In this document: positions 9,769 to 19,438 of the stretch, in pieces
How positions within the stretch are numbered: position 1 is the stretch's first letter
How the letters are laid out: each line of letters opens with the position of its first letter
Assembly (NCBI RefSeq): GCF_003752415.1
Contig: NZ_RKHG01000001.1
Location: forward strand, 1-64,000
Direction of reading: 5' to 3'
Source of the DNA: Luteococcus japonicus
Lineage (GTDB): Bacteria > Actinomycetota > Actinomycetes > Propionibacteriales > Propionibacteriaceae
DNA: 64,000 bases
The notes under the pieces: model-generated
What the model saw: the letters and a program-made list of their open reading frames with translations, nothing else
The model's database searches: none
What the model was told of the DNA's origin: nothing
Position numbers and translations under genes: made by a program

Positions 9769-11760
9769 GTGACTGACAATGTGACCGAGCCTTCTGCCGG
9801 CACCGGGCTGTCCGCGAAGAAGCTGCCCGAACTCAAGGCCATGGCCTCCTCCATGGGCATCAAGACGACCGGCCTCAAGAAGGCCGACCTGATCAGCGCG
9901 ATCGCCGGAGGCGGCCAGCCGCGCTCTGAGGCGCCCGATCGCACTCGTCGCGCCAGCCGTCCGGCGGGGGCACCCGAGGGCAGTGAGTCGAAGACCGAGC
10001 GGCCCGTGGTGGCGTCCCAGCCGAGAAATGAATCCCAGCCGAATGCGGAGCAGTCGCCGGCCGGACAGGACGAGCGTGCGGGGGAGCAGCCGGAGCAGCG
10101 TCGTCGCGGTCGCCGGCGCGCCGAGCAGCCGGAGGGCGTTCAGCCGCAGGTCTCGAACACCCAGCGGGAGCAGGAGGCTCCCCAGGGGGAACCCGATGTC
10201 AGCGCCGAGGTCGGTGCGCGTCTGGCCGAGCTGAGCAACCAGAGCGGACGCCAGCGTCGTCGCCGTGGCGGCAATGCCGACGGCGAGGCCCAGAACGCCG
10301 GACAGCAGAGCCAGGACAATGACGCCAGCACAAGCGGTGGCAACAACAATGCCGGCGGCAATGGTGGCGGTCAGGGCAACAACCAGAGCAGTAACCAGAA
10401 CAACCAGCAGAACAGCAACCAGGGCAACGGCGGGGGCAACAAGCAGAGCAACCGCGAGAACAACCGCGACAACAACCGCGACAACAACCGCGACAACAAC
10501 CGGGACTTCGACGACGACAACGGCGGCCGGCGCGGGCGTCGGCGTCGCCAGCGGGACCGGGGCAACCGTCGTCAGCGGGGCGGGAACCAGGCCATCGACC
10601 GCTACGAGGCCGAGCCGGTCATCAGTGAGGACGACGTCCTGCTGAACATCGGCGGCATCCTCGACGTGCTCGACAGCTACGCCTTCGTCCGTACCTCCGG
10701 CTACCTGCCCGGCAGCAATGACGCCTATGTCTCCCTCTCGATGGTGCGCAAGTACGGCCTGCGTCGCGGCGACGTTGTCACCGGTGCGATCCGTCAGCAG
10801 CGTGAGGGGGAGCGCAAGGAGAAGTTCAACCCGCTGGTTCGTCTGGACACCATCAATGGTGCCGACCCGGAGCAGATGAAGGTCCGCCCCGAGTTCCAGA
10901 AGCTCACCCCGCTCTACCCGCAGGAACGCCTGCGCCTGGAGACGACCCCCACCAACATGACCGGCCGCATCATCGACCTGGTCAGCCCCATCGGCAAGGG
11001 CCAGCGTGGCCTGATCGTCTCGCCGCCCAAGGCTGGCAAGACGATGATCATGCAGAACATTGCGAACGCGATTGCCGAGAACAATCCCGAGGTCCACCTG
11101 ATGGTGGTCCTGGTGGACGAGCGTCCCGAGGAGGTCACCGACTTCCAGCGCACCGTCGCCGGCGAGGTGATCGCCTCGACCTTCGACCGCCCGGCCGACG
11201 ACCACACCACGATCAGTGAGTTGGCCATCGAGCGCGCCAAGCGCCTGGTGGAGCTCGGGCATGACGTGGTCGTGCTGCTGGACGGCATCACCCGTCTGGG
11301 GCGTGCCTACAACCTGGCCGCTCCGGCGTCGGGGCGCATCCTGTCCGGCGGTGTCGACTCGGCCGCCCTGTACCCGCCGAAGAAGTTCTTCGGTGCCGCG
11401 CGCAACATCGAGGACGGCGGCTCGCTGACCATCCTCGCGACTGCCCTGATCGAGACCGGCTCCAAGATGGACGAGGTCATCTTCGAGGAGTTCAAGGGCA
11501 CCGGCAACATGGAGCTGCGGCTCAAGCGCAACCTGGCGGACAAGCGCATCTTCCCGGCCATCGACGTGGATGCCTCCGGCACGCGTCGCGAGGAGCTGCT
11601 CCTGGGCCGCGAGGAACTGGCGATCATCTGGAAGCTGCGTCGGGTGCTGTCCGGCATGGACGACCAGCAGGCCCTGGAGATGCTGCTCAAGCAGATGCGC
11701 AAGTCCCAGAGCAATCCAGAATTCCTGGTCCAGATCTCGAAGACCACGCCGGCGGAGTGA
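9769..11760 (+). CDS. rho: Transcription termination factor Rho
   Basis: A 663-residue RNA-dependent ATPase that ends transcription. I choose GTG 9769 ([11 protein letters not shown]) because AAAGGA lies about 6 bp before it. The Rho N-terminal SAP-like segment ([14 protein letters not shown]) is at about residues 20-45. A roughly 220-residue low-complexity insert rich in Arg, Asn, Gln and Gly follows, including a short NNRD repeat near residues 230-245. The RNA-binding cold-shock-like domain ([19 protein letters not shown]) starts near 285, and the Walker [10 protein letters not shown] is near 417. Such inserts are known in actinobacterial Rho and can bind RNA. A strong terminator follows directly. 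Confidence 0.96.
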   Translation: MTDNVTEPSAGTGLSAKKLPELKAMASSMGIKTTGLKKADLISAIAGGGQPRSEAPDRTRRASRPAGAPEGSESKTERPVVASQPRNESQPNAEQSPAGQDERAGEQPEQRRRGRRRAEQPEGVQPQVSNTQREQEAPQGEPDVSAEVGARLAELSNQSGRQRRRRGGNADGEAQNAGQQSQDNDASTSGGNNNAGGNGGGQGNNQSSNQNNQQNSNQGNGGGNKQSNRENNRDNNRDNNRDNNRDFDDDNGGRRGRRRRQRDRGNRRQRGGNQAIDRYEAEPVISEDDVLLNIGGILDVLDSYAFVRTSGYLPGSNDAYVSLSMVRKYGLRRGDVVTGAIRQQREGERKEKFNPLVRLDTINGADPEQMKVRPEFQKLTPLYPQERLRLETTPTNMTGRIIDLVSPIGKGQRGLIVSPPKAGKTMIMQNIANAIAENNPEVHLMVVLVDERPEEVTDFQRTVAGEVIASTFDRPADDHTTISELAIERAKRLVELGHDVVVLLDGITRLGRAYNLAAPASGRILSGGVDSAALYPPKKFFGAARNIEDGGSLTILATALIETGSKMDEVIFEEFKGTGNMELRLKRNLADKRIFPAIDVDASGTRREELLLGREELAIIWKLRRVLSGMDDQQALEMLLKQMRKSQSNPEFLVQISKTTPAE

Positions 11761-11774
11761 TCCGGATGGCCAGA

Positions 11775-11802
11775 CCCACCCGGGAACAATCCGGGTGGGT
11801 TT
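11775..11802 (+). terminator. Intrinsic terminator after rho
   Basis: Perfect 9-bp stem CCCACCCGG / CCGGGTGGG with a 7-nt loop, followed by TTT. It begins 15 bp after the rho stop codon. Confidence 0.8.
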
Positions 11803-11905
11803 GGTGTTGGACACTCCGCACGGCATAATTGACCGTCGGTGCCGGTTCACGTCCACAATCCATGTCAGGACGACCCGGTGCATCCATCATCAAGGAGACA
11901 TGACC

Positions 11906-12112
11906 ATGAAGCAGGGTATTCACCCCGATTACGTGGAGACCACGGTGACTTGCACCTGTGGCAACACGTTCACCACCAAGAGCACCAACAAGTCCGGCTC
12001 GCTGAGCGCCGACGTGTGTGCGGCCTGCCACCCGTTCTACACGGGCAAGCAGAAGATCCTCGACACCGGTGGCCGCGTGGCCCGCTTCGAGCGTCGTTAC
12101 GCCAAGAAGTAA
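11906..12112 (+). CDS. rpmE: 50S ribosomal protein L31
   Basis: A 68-residue ribosomal protein ([20 protein letters not shown]). I start at ATG 11906, which is 8 bp from AAGGAG (11892-11897); the ATG at 11900 is too close to that site. Cys residues in TCTCGN and VCAACH form the zinc ribbon, so this is the zinc-containing form rather than the C-minus paralogue. It lies between rho and prfA, a common order, and is closed by its own terminator. Confidence 0.95.
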   Translation: MKQGIHPDYVETTVTCTCGNTFTTKSTNKSGSLSADVCAACHPFYTGKQKILDTGGRVARFERRYAKK

Positions 12113-12120
12113 CTACTCCG

Positions 12121-12168
12121 ACGAGCGCTGGGCGGCAGGGAAACCTGCCCCCGGCGCTCGTTCTTTTT
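12121..12168 (+). terminator. Intrinsic terminator after rpmE
   Basis: A long hairpin of ACGAGCGCTGG... pairing with CCGGCGCTCGT (one G-T wobble), with inner GGCAGG/CCTGCC around a GAAA-like loop, then TTCTTTTT. It starts 8 bp after the rpmE stop. Confidence 0.85.
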
Positions 12169-12252
12169 GTCCAGCCACGGGGTGCCAGCCCACACCCCAC
12201 GATGCCCGCCCCGCCCCACGATGCCCGAGCCTGTCGAGGGCCAGGAGACGCC

Positions 12253-13323
12253 ATGTTCGAGAATGCCGATCCACTGCGCGCCGAGTTCGCCGATCTGGAG
12301 CACCAGATGGCAGATCCGGCGCTGCACGTTGACATGGCGCGCTCGCGGCGGGTCGGGCGACGGTATGCGGAGCTGACCCCCATCATCAAGGCGCTCGCCG
12401 AGTACGAGCAGGTGGCCGAGGATCTCCAGGCAGCCCTCGAACTGGCCGACGAGGATCCTTCCTTCGCTGCAGAGGCCCAAGAGCTCACCGTGCGGCGCGA
12501 GGGGGTCACGGAGCGGCTCAACCGCCTGCTGGCCCCGAGGGATCCACACGACAGCCTGGATGCCCTGCTGGAGATCAAGTCCGGCGAGGGCGGCGAGGAG
12601 TCGGCCCTCTTCGCCGGTGACCTGTTGCGGATGTACTCGCGCTACGCCGAGAGTCAAGGCTGGAAGGTGGAGCTCCTCGACGAGCAGACCACTGACCTGG
12701 GTGGCTACAAGAGTGTCACTGTCGCGGTGAAGGCAGGGGCCGGCGCCGCCCAGACCCCCTTCGGTGCCTTGAAGTTCGAGGGTGGTGTGCACCGGGTCCA
12801 GCGGGTGCCGGTCACCGAGAGCCAGGGCCGGATCCACACCTCTGCCGCGGGGGTGCTGGTGATGCCCGATGTGGAGGACGACGACGAGGTCAGGATCGAT
12901 GACGAAGACCTGCGCATCGACGTCTACCGCTCCTCGGGCAAGGGCGGGCAGGGCGTGAACACCACGGACTCCGCGGTGCGGATCACCCACCTTCCCACCG
13001 GCGTCGTGGTGACCTGCCAGAACGAGCGTTCGCAGCTGCAGAACAAGGAACAGGCCATGCGGATCCTGCGCTCCCGCCTGGTGGCCTTGGCCGATGAGCA
13101 GGCCGCACAGGATGCCTCCGCGGCGCGCGCCTCGCAGGTGCGCACAGTGGACCGCAGCGAGCGGATCCGCACCTACAACTATCCGGAGAACCGGATAGCC
13201 GACCACCGGATCGGCTTCAAGGCGCACAATCTCGACGCAGTCCTCGACGGGGACCTGGGCCCGCTGGTGGAGGCCCTGCAGGCGGCAGACCTCGCGGAGC
13301 GCCTCGAGCAGGTGGGGGAGTGA
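12253..13323 (+). CDS. prfA: Peptide chain release factor 1
   Basis: A 356-residue class I release factor recognising UAA and UAG. ATG 12253 gives [12 protein letters not shown]. The codon-recognition region has the RF1-type stretch around [15 protein letters not shown], and the catalytic GGQ lies in [17 protein letters not shown]. Length and ends match the family. Its stop overlaps the prmC GTG start by four bases (GTGA), the usual coupling of RF1 to the methyltransferase that modifies this GGQ glutamine. Confidence 0.96.
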   Translation: MFENADPLRAEFADLEHQMADPALHVDMARSRRVGRRYAELTPIIKALAEYEQVAEDLQAALELADEDPSFAAEAQELTVRREGVTERLNRLLAPRDPHDSLDALLEIKSGEGGEESALFAGDLLRMYSRYAESQGWKVELLDEQTTDLGGYKSVTVAVKAGAGAAQTPFGALKFEGGVHRVQRVPVTESQGRIHTSAAGVLVMPDVEDDDEVRIDDEDLRIDVYRSSGKGGQGVNTTDSAVRITHLPTGVVVTCQNERSQLQNKEQAMRILRSRLVALADEQAAQDASAARASQVRTVDRSERIRTYNYPENRIADHRIGFKAHNLDAVLDGDLGPLVEALQAADLAERLEQVGE

Positions 13324-13757
13324 GCCGCCCGGCCGGCCAGGTCATGCGGGAGGGCAGCGCGCGTCTCGCGGAGGCAGGCACGGCCTCGCCGATGGCCGAG
13401 GCGCGCACCCTGCTCAGCCATGTCCTGCATCGTGAGCCTCGTGACCTGGTCCTGGCCACCGTCGACGACGACCAGGCCGCCGCCTTCTCCGCGCTGTTGG
13501 ACTCCCGTGTCGCCGGCATTCCGGTGCAGCACCTGACGGGGGAGGCCTGGTTTCGCACGGTGCGGCTGGAGGTCGGCCCCGGAGTCTTCGTTCCGCGTCC
13601 CGAGACCGAGGTGATGGTGGGCTGGGGTCTGCAGCGGATCGCAGCCGTGGAGGCTCCGGTTGTCGCGGAGCTGTGTGCCGGGTCCGGCGCCATCAGCCGG
13701 GCCATCGCCGCAGAGCACCCGGGGGCCCGGCAGTTCGCCATCGAGCTGGATCCGGCG
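13320..13757 (+). pseudogene. prmC: Release-factor glutamine methyltransferase PrmC, truncated
   Basis: From GTG 13320 the product is a normal PrmC N-terminus: the helical domain, the conserved GIPVQHLTGEAWF, FVPRPETEVMV, and the S-adenosylmethionine motif AELCAGSGAISRAIA. After AIELDPAAH (about residue 146) it stops resembling PrmC and runs out of frame into tryptophanyl-tRNA synthetase sequence. The catalytic NPPY motif is therefore missing. The normal length is about 280-290 residues, so roughly half is lost. PrmC methylates the GGQ of the release factors encoded just upstream; its loss would be costly, so an assembly join is a serious alternative. Confidence 0.85.
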
Positions 13758-13758
13758 G

Positions 13759-14565
13759 CCCACCGACTACCTGGCCTGCGGCATCGACCCCGAGCGCTCC
13801 ACCATCTTCACCCACTCGTCGGTCACGGCCCTGAACCAGCTGCTGCTGCCCTTCCTGAGCCTGGTCACGGTGCCCGAACTGCACCGCAACCCGACGGTCA
13901 AGGACGAGATGGCCAACAACCCGAACCGTCCGATGAGTGGCCTGATGCTGACCTTCCCGGTGCACCAGGCCGCGGACATCCTGTTCTGCAAGGCGAACCT
14001 TGTCCCCGTCGGCAAGGACCAACTGCCCCACATCGAGATCACCCGCGTCATCGCCCGTCGCTTCGACGAGCGCTACGGGCGAGTTGACGCCAAGACCCCC
14101 GTCTTTCCGCAGGCCGACGCCCTGATGAGCCCAGCCCCCGCCATCCTGGGCCTCGACGGCACCAAGATGAGCAAGTCCAAGGGCAACACCATTGAGATCG
14201 GGATGACCGCCGACGAGACGGCCAAGCTGATCAAGCGCGCCAAGACGGACTCGGAGCGTCACATCAGCTATGACCCGGTCAACCGTCCCGAGGTCAGCAA
14301 CCTGGTGCTGCTCGCGGCACTGGCCACCGGCGGGGACCCGGTGCAGATCGCCGACGAGCTGGGCGATTCCGGCGGTGGCGGCCTGAAGAAGCTGGTCACC
14401 GAGGCCATCAACGAGCACTTTGCGTCCATCCGTGCCCGTCGCGCCGAACTGGCGGCCAATCCGGACCACCTGCGCGAGGTGCTGCGCGCGGGCAATGACA
14501 AGGCGAACGCGATCGCGGAGCAGACCCTCGACGAGGTCCGCTCCGCGATGGAGATGAAGTACTGA
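13759..14565 (+). pseudogene. trpS: Tryptophan-tRNA ligase, N-terminally truncated
   Basis: The sequence begins abruptly at TDYLACGIDPERSTIF, which in intact TrpS lies about 60-70 residues from the start, and continues cleanly to the natural C-terminus (SAMEMKY, stop 14565). Present are the class I signature KMSKSKGN and the tryptophan-pocket region around TFPVHQAADILFCKANLVPVGKDQLPHIE. The N-terminal nucleotide-binding HIGH-type motif is missing and there is no start codon or RBS at the join. In the given sequence it is read out of frame with prmC. A second intact trpS elsewhere, or a misjoined assembly, is needed for viability. Confidence 0.88.
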
Positions 14566-14689
14566 GCTGCGCTCACTCCTGCGAGCGGTTCTCCTGCCGC
14601 GACTGCGGAGCAAGGTAGCGCCACGGCGTGACGTCAGGCTGCAGCGGCATCGGGACGTGGATGACCGTCGGGATGTCCCGGCCGCTGGC

Positions 14690-15529
14690 CTGCCGATCCA
14701 GGCCCGCAGCGTCGAGACCTTCCAGGTCTTCGGCTTCGCGCGCAGCATGGGCGTCGAGCGCACCATCCGCGCCCGGTACGTGGTCGGTGGCGACGGTGCG
14801 CACTCCAAGGTGCGCAAAGCCATCGGCGCGCAGCACACCGGTGGCGCCAGCAAGCATGCCTGGGGGTGATGGCCATACTGGCCAATACCGACTTCCCGGA
14901 CTGGAACACCACGTGGATCATCCAGTCCAACCAGGGCTCCATCCTGCACATCCGCGCGAGGGCGGCTTCCTGGTGCGGGTCTACGTCGACCTGGGTCAGG
15001 TGCCCGAGGACGACAACGGGAACATCCGCAAGACGCCTGTCGAGGAGATCATCCGTCGCGGCAATGCGATCTTCGCGCCGTACTCCTTCGATGTGTTGGA
15101 GGTCTGCCGGTGGAGCGTCTACGAGATGGGCATCGCGTCACAGATCGCTTCGACGACATCCCCGTCGAGGAGGCCGGGCAGCGGATGCCGCACGTCTTCA
15201 TCGCCGGCGACGCCTGCCACACCACTCCGCCAAAGCCGGCCAGGGGATGAACGTCTCCATGCAGGACGGCTTCAACCTGGCCTCGAAGCTGGCCCAGGTG
15301 CTACGCGGCCTGTCCGACGAGAGCCTGCTGACCACCTACACCTCCGAGCGGCAGGAGATCGCCCAGGACCTGATCGACTTCGACCGGGAGTGGTTTACAA
15401 GCCGTCGCGGATCATCGGCACCGACGAGCACCAGGATCTCGCCGCGGGGTGGACGATTGGCAAGCGGCTCAAGTCCTCACCCGTGATGCGGTTGAGCGAC
15501 GCCAACGAGGTGGAGCTGCCGGACCAGCT
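14690..15529 (+). pseudogene. FAD-dependent aromatic monooxygenase (phenol hydroxylase-like) remnant
   Basis: Pieces in at least three frames match the FAD-dependent phenol/3-hydroxyphenyl hydroxylase family. They are [35 protein letters not shown] (the DG motif), [56 protein letters not shown] (FAD ribityl-binding GD motif) and [20 protein letters not shown]. The N-terminal GxGxxG segment and the C-terminal thioredoxin-like part are absent and there are several internal gaps, so it cannot make an enzyme. The 3' end abuts the stop of the oppositely oriented dehydrogenase. Confidence 0.75.
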
Positions 15530-15530
15530 C

Positions 15531-16994
15531 TCAGAGGGGGTTGGGAAGTGCCACGTAGATGGTCTCCAGGAATTCCTCCAGTCCCTCGTGCGAACCCTCG
15601 CGGCCCAGGCCTGCCTGCTTGACCCCACCGAAAGGCGCCGCGGCATTGCTCATCACGCCCACATTGGCGCCGATCATGCCCACCTCCAGAAGCTCGGCCA
15701 TCCGCAGGATGCGGGAGGTGTCGCGGGTGAAGACGTAGCCCGCCAGACCGACCGCCGCCCGGTTGGCCAGCTCCAGGGCCTCCTCCTCTGTGGTGAAGGT
15801 GGTGATGGGGGCAACGGGGCCGAAGATCTCCTGCCCCAGGATGTCGGCGTCGTGACTGACGCCGGTGAGCACGGTGGGGGAGAGGAAATTGCCCGGGCCC
15901 TCGACGGCCTTGCCGCCGGTCAGCACAGTGGCGCCCTGCTCCACCGCCTTGCCCACCAGGTCGAGGATCTCGTCGCGGGCCTTGCCAGTGATGACAGGGC
16001 CAATGTCGGTGCTCTCGGACATGCCGTCGCCCACGCTCAGTGTCGCGAAGCGATCCGCCAGACGACGGGAGAAGTCCTCGGCCACCGACTCGTGCACGAT
16101 GAAGCGGTTGGCCGCGGTGCAGGCCTCCCCCATGTTGCGCAGCTTGGCGGCCGTCGCGCCCTCGACGGCGGCGTCCAGGTCTGCATCCTCGAAGACCAGG
16201 AAGGGGGCATTGCCGCCCAGTTCCATCGAGGTACGCAGCACGCCGTCGGCCGCTTGCTCCAGGAGCTGCTTGCCCACGCCGGTGGACCCAGTGAAGGACA
16301 GCTTGCGCAGCCGCTCGTCGGCCAGGATCGCGTCGGTGACGTCGTGCTTCTCACTGGTGATGACGTTGACCACGCCCGCGGGCAGTCCGGCGTCGGCGAG
16401 CACCTTGGCGAACAACAGTGAGGTGAGTGGGGTCAGGGAGGCGGGGCGCAGCACCACGGTGCAGCCGGCGGCCAGTGCCGGGCCCACCTTGCGGGTGGCC
16501 ATGGCCAGCGGGAAGTTCCACGGGGTGATCAGCAGGCAGGGGCCGACGGGGCGCTTGGCCACCAGGTGGCGGGCCGTGCCCTCGGGGGAGATGCCGTAGC
16601 GGCCGTGGATCCGCACCGCCTCCTCGCTGAACCAGCGCAGGAATTCGGCGCCATAGGTCACCTCGCCGCGGGCCTCTGCCAGCGGCTTGCCCATCTCCAG
16701 GGTCATCAACCGGGCGAAGTCATCGGTGCGCTCGATCACCAGGTCGAAGGCGCGGCGCAGGATCTCGGAACGCTCGCGCGCGGGCGTGGCGGCCCAGGTC
16801 CGGGAAGCGTCGCAGGCGGCGTCCATCGCGGCCTTGCCATCCTCGACGTTGGCATCGGCAATCTCGCAGAGCACCTCACCCGTTGCAGGGTTCTCGACGG
16901 CCAGGGTGCCCCGACTCCCGGGGCGCCACGAGCCGTTGATGAACAGTCCGGTCTCAAGGTCTTCGGGAAGGCTCGGGTGGGTGGTGGTCGACAT
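15531..16994 (-). CDS. NAD(P)-dependent succinate-semialdehyde-type aldehyde dehydrogenase
   Basis: An intact 487-residue aldehyde dehydrogenase, start ATG 16994 (MSTTTHPSLPEDLETGLFI). It has the cofactor-binding ITPWNFPLAMATRK, SFTGSTGVGKQLLEQ, the general base Glu in MELGGNAPFLVF and the nucleophile in NMGEACTAANRF. The overall pattern and the C-terminal PFGGVKQAGLGREGSHEGLEEF fit the GabD (succinate-semialdehyde dehydrogenase) class, so I would expect oxidation of a small semialdehyde. It is divergent from the FAH/transporter remnant, and a palindrome lies between them. Apart from the GntR regulator it is the only intact gene of this damaged catabolic stretch. Confidence 0.85.
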   Translation of the reverse strand: MSTTTHPSLPEDLETGLFINGSWRPGSRGTLAVENPATGEVLCEIADANVEDGKAAMDAACDASRTWAATPARERSEILRRAFDLVIERTDDFARLMTLEMGKPLAEARGEVTYGAEFLRWFSEEAVRIHGRYGISPEGTARHLVAKRPVGPCLLITPWNFPLAMATRKVGPALAAGCTVVLRPASLTPLTSLLFAKVLADAGLPAGVVNVITSEKHDVTDAILADERLRKLSFTGSTGVGKQLLEQAADGVLRTSMELGGNAPFLVFEDADLDAAVEGATAAKLRNMGEACTAANRFIVHESVAEDFSRRLADRFATLSVGDGMSESTDIGPVITGKARDEILDLVGKAVEQGATVLTGGKAVEGPGNFLSPTVLTGVSHDADILGQEIFGPVAPITTFTTEEEALELANRAAVGLAGYVFTRDTSRILRMAELLEVGMIGANVGVMSNAAAPFGGVKQAGLGREGSHEGLEEFLETIYVALPNPL

Positions 16995-17057
16995 CGTTGG
17001 GACACCTCCGGGGGATTTGGATCTACGCGTTCGCTTTCACGATAGACCGTTGCATTA

Positions 17058-17075
17058 GTATACGAAATCGTATGC
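17058..17075. promoter_or_regulatory. Inverted repeat, candidate GntR-family operator
   Basis: GTATACGA-AA-TCGTATGC, two 8-bp arms matching at 7 of 8 positions, sits in the 156-bp divergent gap between the dehydrogenase (start 16994) and the gene starting at 17151. Its AT-rich GTATAC core stands out in this GC-rich DNA and resembles operators of FCD-type GntR regulators; such a regulator is encoded 1.3 kb downstream. The regulatory link is an inference. Confidence 0.5.
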
Positions 17076-17150
17076 GATCCATGGCACGAGGCAAGGCCCC
17101 ATTGCTCGCACGTCCGCAGGGTCGCGGACACGTCATAGGGAGACACCCTG

Positions 17151-17329
17151 TTGAACGGCGTCGAGAGTCAGACCGGGCATCCGGTCGGCAAGATCATCGC
17201 CGTCCACCTCAACTACCGTTTGCGCTGCGACGAGCGAGGCCGGACACCCAGCGAGGCGTGCTACTTCATGAAGCCCACCAGCTCCCTTGCCGCCAGCGCC
17301 GAGGTGGAGCGCCCCGAGGGCTTCGAGCT
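17151..17329 (+). pseudogene. Fumarylacetoacetate hydrolase family, N-terminal fragment
   Basis: A TTG start at 17151 with AGGGA eight bases upstream opens LNGVESQTGHPVGKIIAVHLNYR, then ERGRTPSEACYFMKPTSSLAAS and VERPEGFELL. The GKIIAVHLNY...RGRTP...YFxKPxSSL pattern is the N-terminal signature of the FAH family (HpaG-like isomerase/decarboxylases of homoprotocatechuate breakdown). After about 60 residues the frame passes directly into a transmembrane transporter with no stop. The metal-binding ExE core of the family is not present. Confidence 0.6.
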
Positions 17330-18299
17330 GCTCGACTACTTCATCTACGCCAATGCCGCGGCGCTGATCTTCGGCCCGCATTTCTTCAAGGCCGTGCCAG
17401 AGAGCATGCAGCTCATCCTGAGTTTTGCCACCGTGGGCATCTCCTTCCTCTTCCGCCCGTTCGGTGCGGCGGTTGCGGGGCACTACGGGGACCGTCTCGG
17501 CCGCAAGGCGATGCTCGTGCTCACCCTGATGCTGATGGGCGGCGCCACAACACTGATCGGCCTGCTGCCCACCGCCAATGCGATCGGCATCTGGGCCCCG
17601 ATCCTGCTGATCGTGCTGCGCATCGTGCAGGGCTTCAGCGCCGCCGGCGAGTGGGGCGGTGCTGCCCTGATGGCCGTCGAGCACACACCGTCCGAAAAGC
17701 GCGGCCGGTTCGGCGCCTTCCCCCAGATCGGTGGTCCCGTCGGCATGCTGATGTCCACCGGCTTCCTGGCGATGCTCTCGGTGCTGCTCACCGAGCAGCA
17801 GTTCCAGGCCTGGGGCTGGCGCGTGCCCTTCCTCTTCTCGGTCGTGCTGATCGGCATCGGCATGTGGATCCGAATGGGCGCCACCGAGTCTCCCGTCTTC
17901 CAGGAGCTCACCGAGCACCCCCGAAGAGGTGAATATGCCGCTCGGCCAGGTCTTCAAGCACAGCTCCAAGGAGGTGCTGCAGAGCGCCGGTGACTTCATC
18001 GGCAACAATGCCGCGGGCTACATGCTGGTGGGTGGCTTCATCATCGCCTACACCACACAGGTGCTGGGCATGCCCAAGCAGGAGGTCCTCAACGTCGTGA
18101 CCCTGTCGGCCGTCAGCTGGGGTTTCTTCACCTGGATGGGTGGCGTGCTGTCCGACAAGTCACCAAGTACCACAGCACCCGTCCCGTGGCCTACTACCTG
18201 ATCGGCGTGACACTGCTCGCCCTGCTGGCCATCTTCACCACCAAGGACCGAACCGGCCTGCGCCTGGACAAGGACGCGCCGGACATGCCGCAGCTCTGA
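17330..18299 (+). pseudogene. MHS-type MFS transporter (metabolite:H+ symporter), headless and internally deleted
   Basis: Starting in frame with the FAH fragment, the sequence becomes DYFIYANAAALIFGPHFF, RPFGAAVAGHYGDRLGRKAML and RIVQGFSAAGEWGGAAL, the signatures of the metabolite:H+ symporter branch of the major facilitator superfamily (ShiA/KgtP/ProP-like). The cytoplasmic N-terminus is missing. Near 17925 the frame shifts (HPEEVNMPLGQVF continues in another frame). Near 18165 (GGVLSDK) about four transmembrane segments are missing before YHSTRPVAYYLIGVTLLALL and the C-terminus ending at 18299. Its neighbours suggest it carried an aromatic acid; that is inferred. Confidence 0.8.
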
Positions 18300-18354
18300 G
18301 CGTGCGGCGCCGTTATCCTCGTCCACAGCAGATGGTCAAACCTGGAGGTGCCCC

Positions 18355-19008
18355 GTGGGGGAGTCGAAGTCCGAGCTGGTCTACCGTGACCTGCGCGAAC
18401 GGATCATGCACGCCGACTTCTCCGCGGGGCATCGCCTCGTGCTGGCCCGGCTGGCCGAGCACTACCAGGTCAGCCCCGTGCCCGTGCGTGAGGCGCTGCG
18501 ACGTCTGGAGGCCGAAGGCCTGGTCCGCTACACCCTGAACATCGGCGCCGAGGTCGTCGGCGTCAATGCGGCCGACTACACCGAGACCATGCAGGTGCTG
18601 GCCCAGCTGGAGGGCCTGGCCACCGCGCTGGCCGCACAGGTGATGGACGAGCAGACCCTGGAGCGCGCCCGGGAGATCAACGAACGGATGCGCGAGCTTC
18701 GTTCCAGCGGCTTCGATCCCGTGCAGTTCACCTCACTGAACCACGAATTCCACGTCGTGCTGTGCAGCGTCTGCCCCAACCACCACCTGCTGGACCTGTT
18801 GGGACGTGAATGGGAGCGGATGGCGCAGATCCGCAGCTCCACCTTCAGCCATGTCCCGGATCGCTCCCGGACATCGGTGGAGGAGCACGACCAGCTGCTC
18901 GAACTGATCGGTGGTCAGGCGCCGCAAGCCATGATCGAGGAGCTGGCACGACGCCACAAGCTGGGCACCCTGCGGCAGTTCCTGGACTCGGAGGGCTCCA
19001 GGTCCTGA
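18355..19008 (+). CDS. GntR family transcriptional regulator (FCD type)
   Basis: An apparently intact 217-residue regulator starting at GTG 18355, preceded by CCTGGAGGTG. The N-terminal winged helix-turn-helix (LVYRDLRERIMHADFSAG, VSPVPVREALRRLEAEGLV) is followed by an all-helical FCD effector domain. That domain has the metal-ligand pattern in SLNHEFHVVLCSVCPN and SVEEHDQLLELI. Such proteins usually repress catabolic genes and release DNA on binding an organic acid. The last few residues (LDSEGSRS) run into an aldehyde-dehydrogenase tail, so the natural C-terminus could be slightly altered. Confidence 0.85.
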   Translation: MGESKSELVYRDLRERIMHADFSAGHRLVLARLAEHYQVSPVPVREALRRLEAEGLVRYTLNIGAEVVGVNAADYTETMQVLAQLEGLATALAAQVMDEQTLERAREINERMRELRSSGFDPVQFTSLNHEFHVVLCSVCPNHHLLDLLGREWERMAQIRSSTFSHVPDRSRTSVEEHDQLLELIGGQAPQAMIEELARRHKLGTLRQFLDSEGSRS

Positions 19009-19388
19009 TCTCCGGTGGCATGGGCCCGCCAGCGTGGGCCGAGCCAAGGGTGCGCCCGCTGGTGGCCAACATCGACAACGACAACGCCCTGGTCCAGAAG
19101 GAGCAGTTCGGGCCCGCGCTGCCGATCGTGCCCTACACCGATCTGGAGCAGGCCATCGAGTGGGCCAATGACTCCGAGGTGGGCCTGGGATCGTCGGTGT
19201 GGAGCAGCGACCCGGAGCGTGCCCTGCAGGTCGCCGACCGCCTGGTGGCCGGCACCACGTGGATCAACAAGCACGGTGCCATCGATCCGCGGGTTCCCTT
19301 CGGCGGCGTGAAGCAGTCCGGCTTCGGGCTGGAGTTCGGCGTCGAGGGCCTCAAGGAGATGGGTCTGCCCAAGGTGGTCAGCCACTGA
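19005..19388 (+). pseudogene. Aldehyde dehydrogenase, C-terminal fragment
   Basis: From about 19060 one frame reads ANIDNDNALVQKEQFGPALPI, then VPYTDLEQAIEWANDSEVGLGSSVWSS and ends PFGGVKQSGFGLEFGVEGLKEM...VSH at 19388. This is the last quarter of an NAD-dependent aldehyde dehydrogenase. The cofactor domain and catalytic Cys are missing and there is no start codon. It follows the GntR gene directly, so the two were probably brought together by loss of intervening DNA. Confidence 0.8.
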
Positions 19389-19438
19389 CCTTCACACGCT
19401 CCCCGACCCTCACACGCTCCCCGGGCCTGTCGAGGGAC

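Noticed and set aside
10440-10510. CRISPR-like or structural DNA repeat in rho
   Set aside because: The short repeats are in frame within the rho coding sequence and encode NNRD; there are no spacers.
17151-17993. Novel FAH-transporter fusion protein
   Set aside because: Both partners are incomplete and the surrounding genes are also cut, so a deletion or assembly join explains it better than a new fusion.
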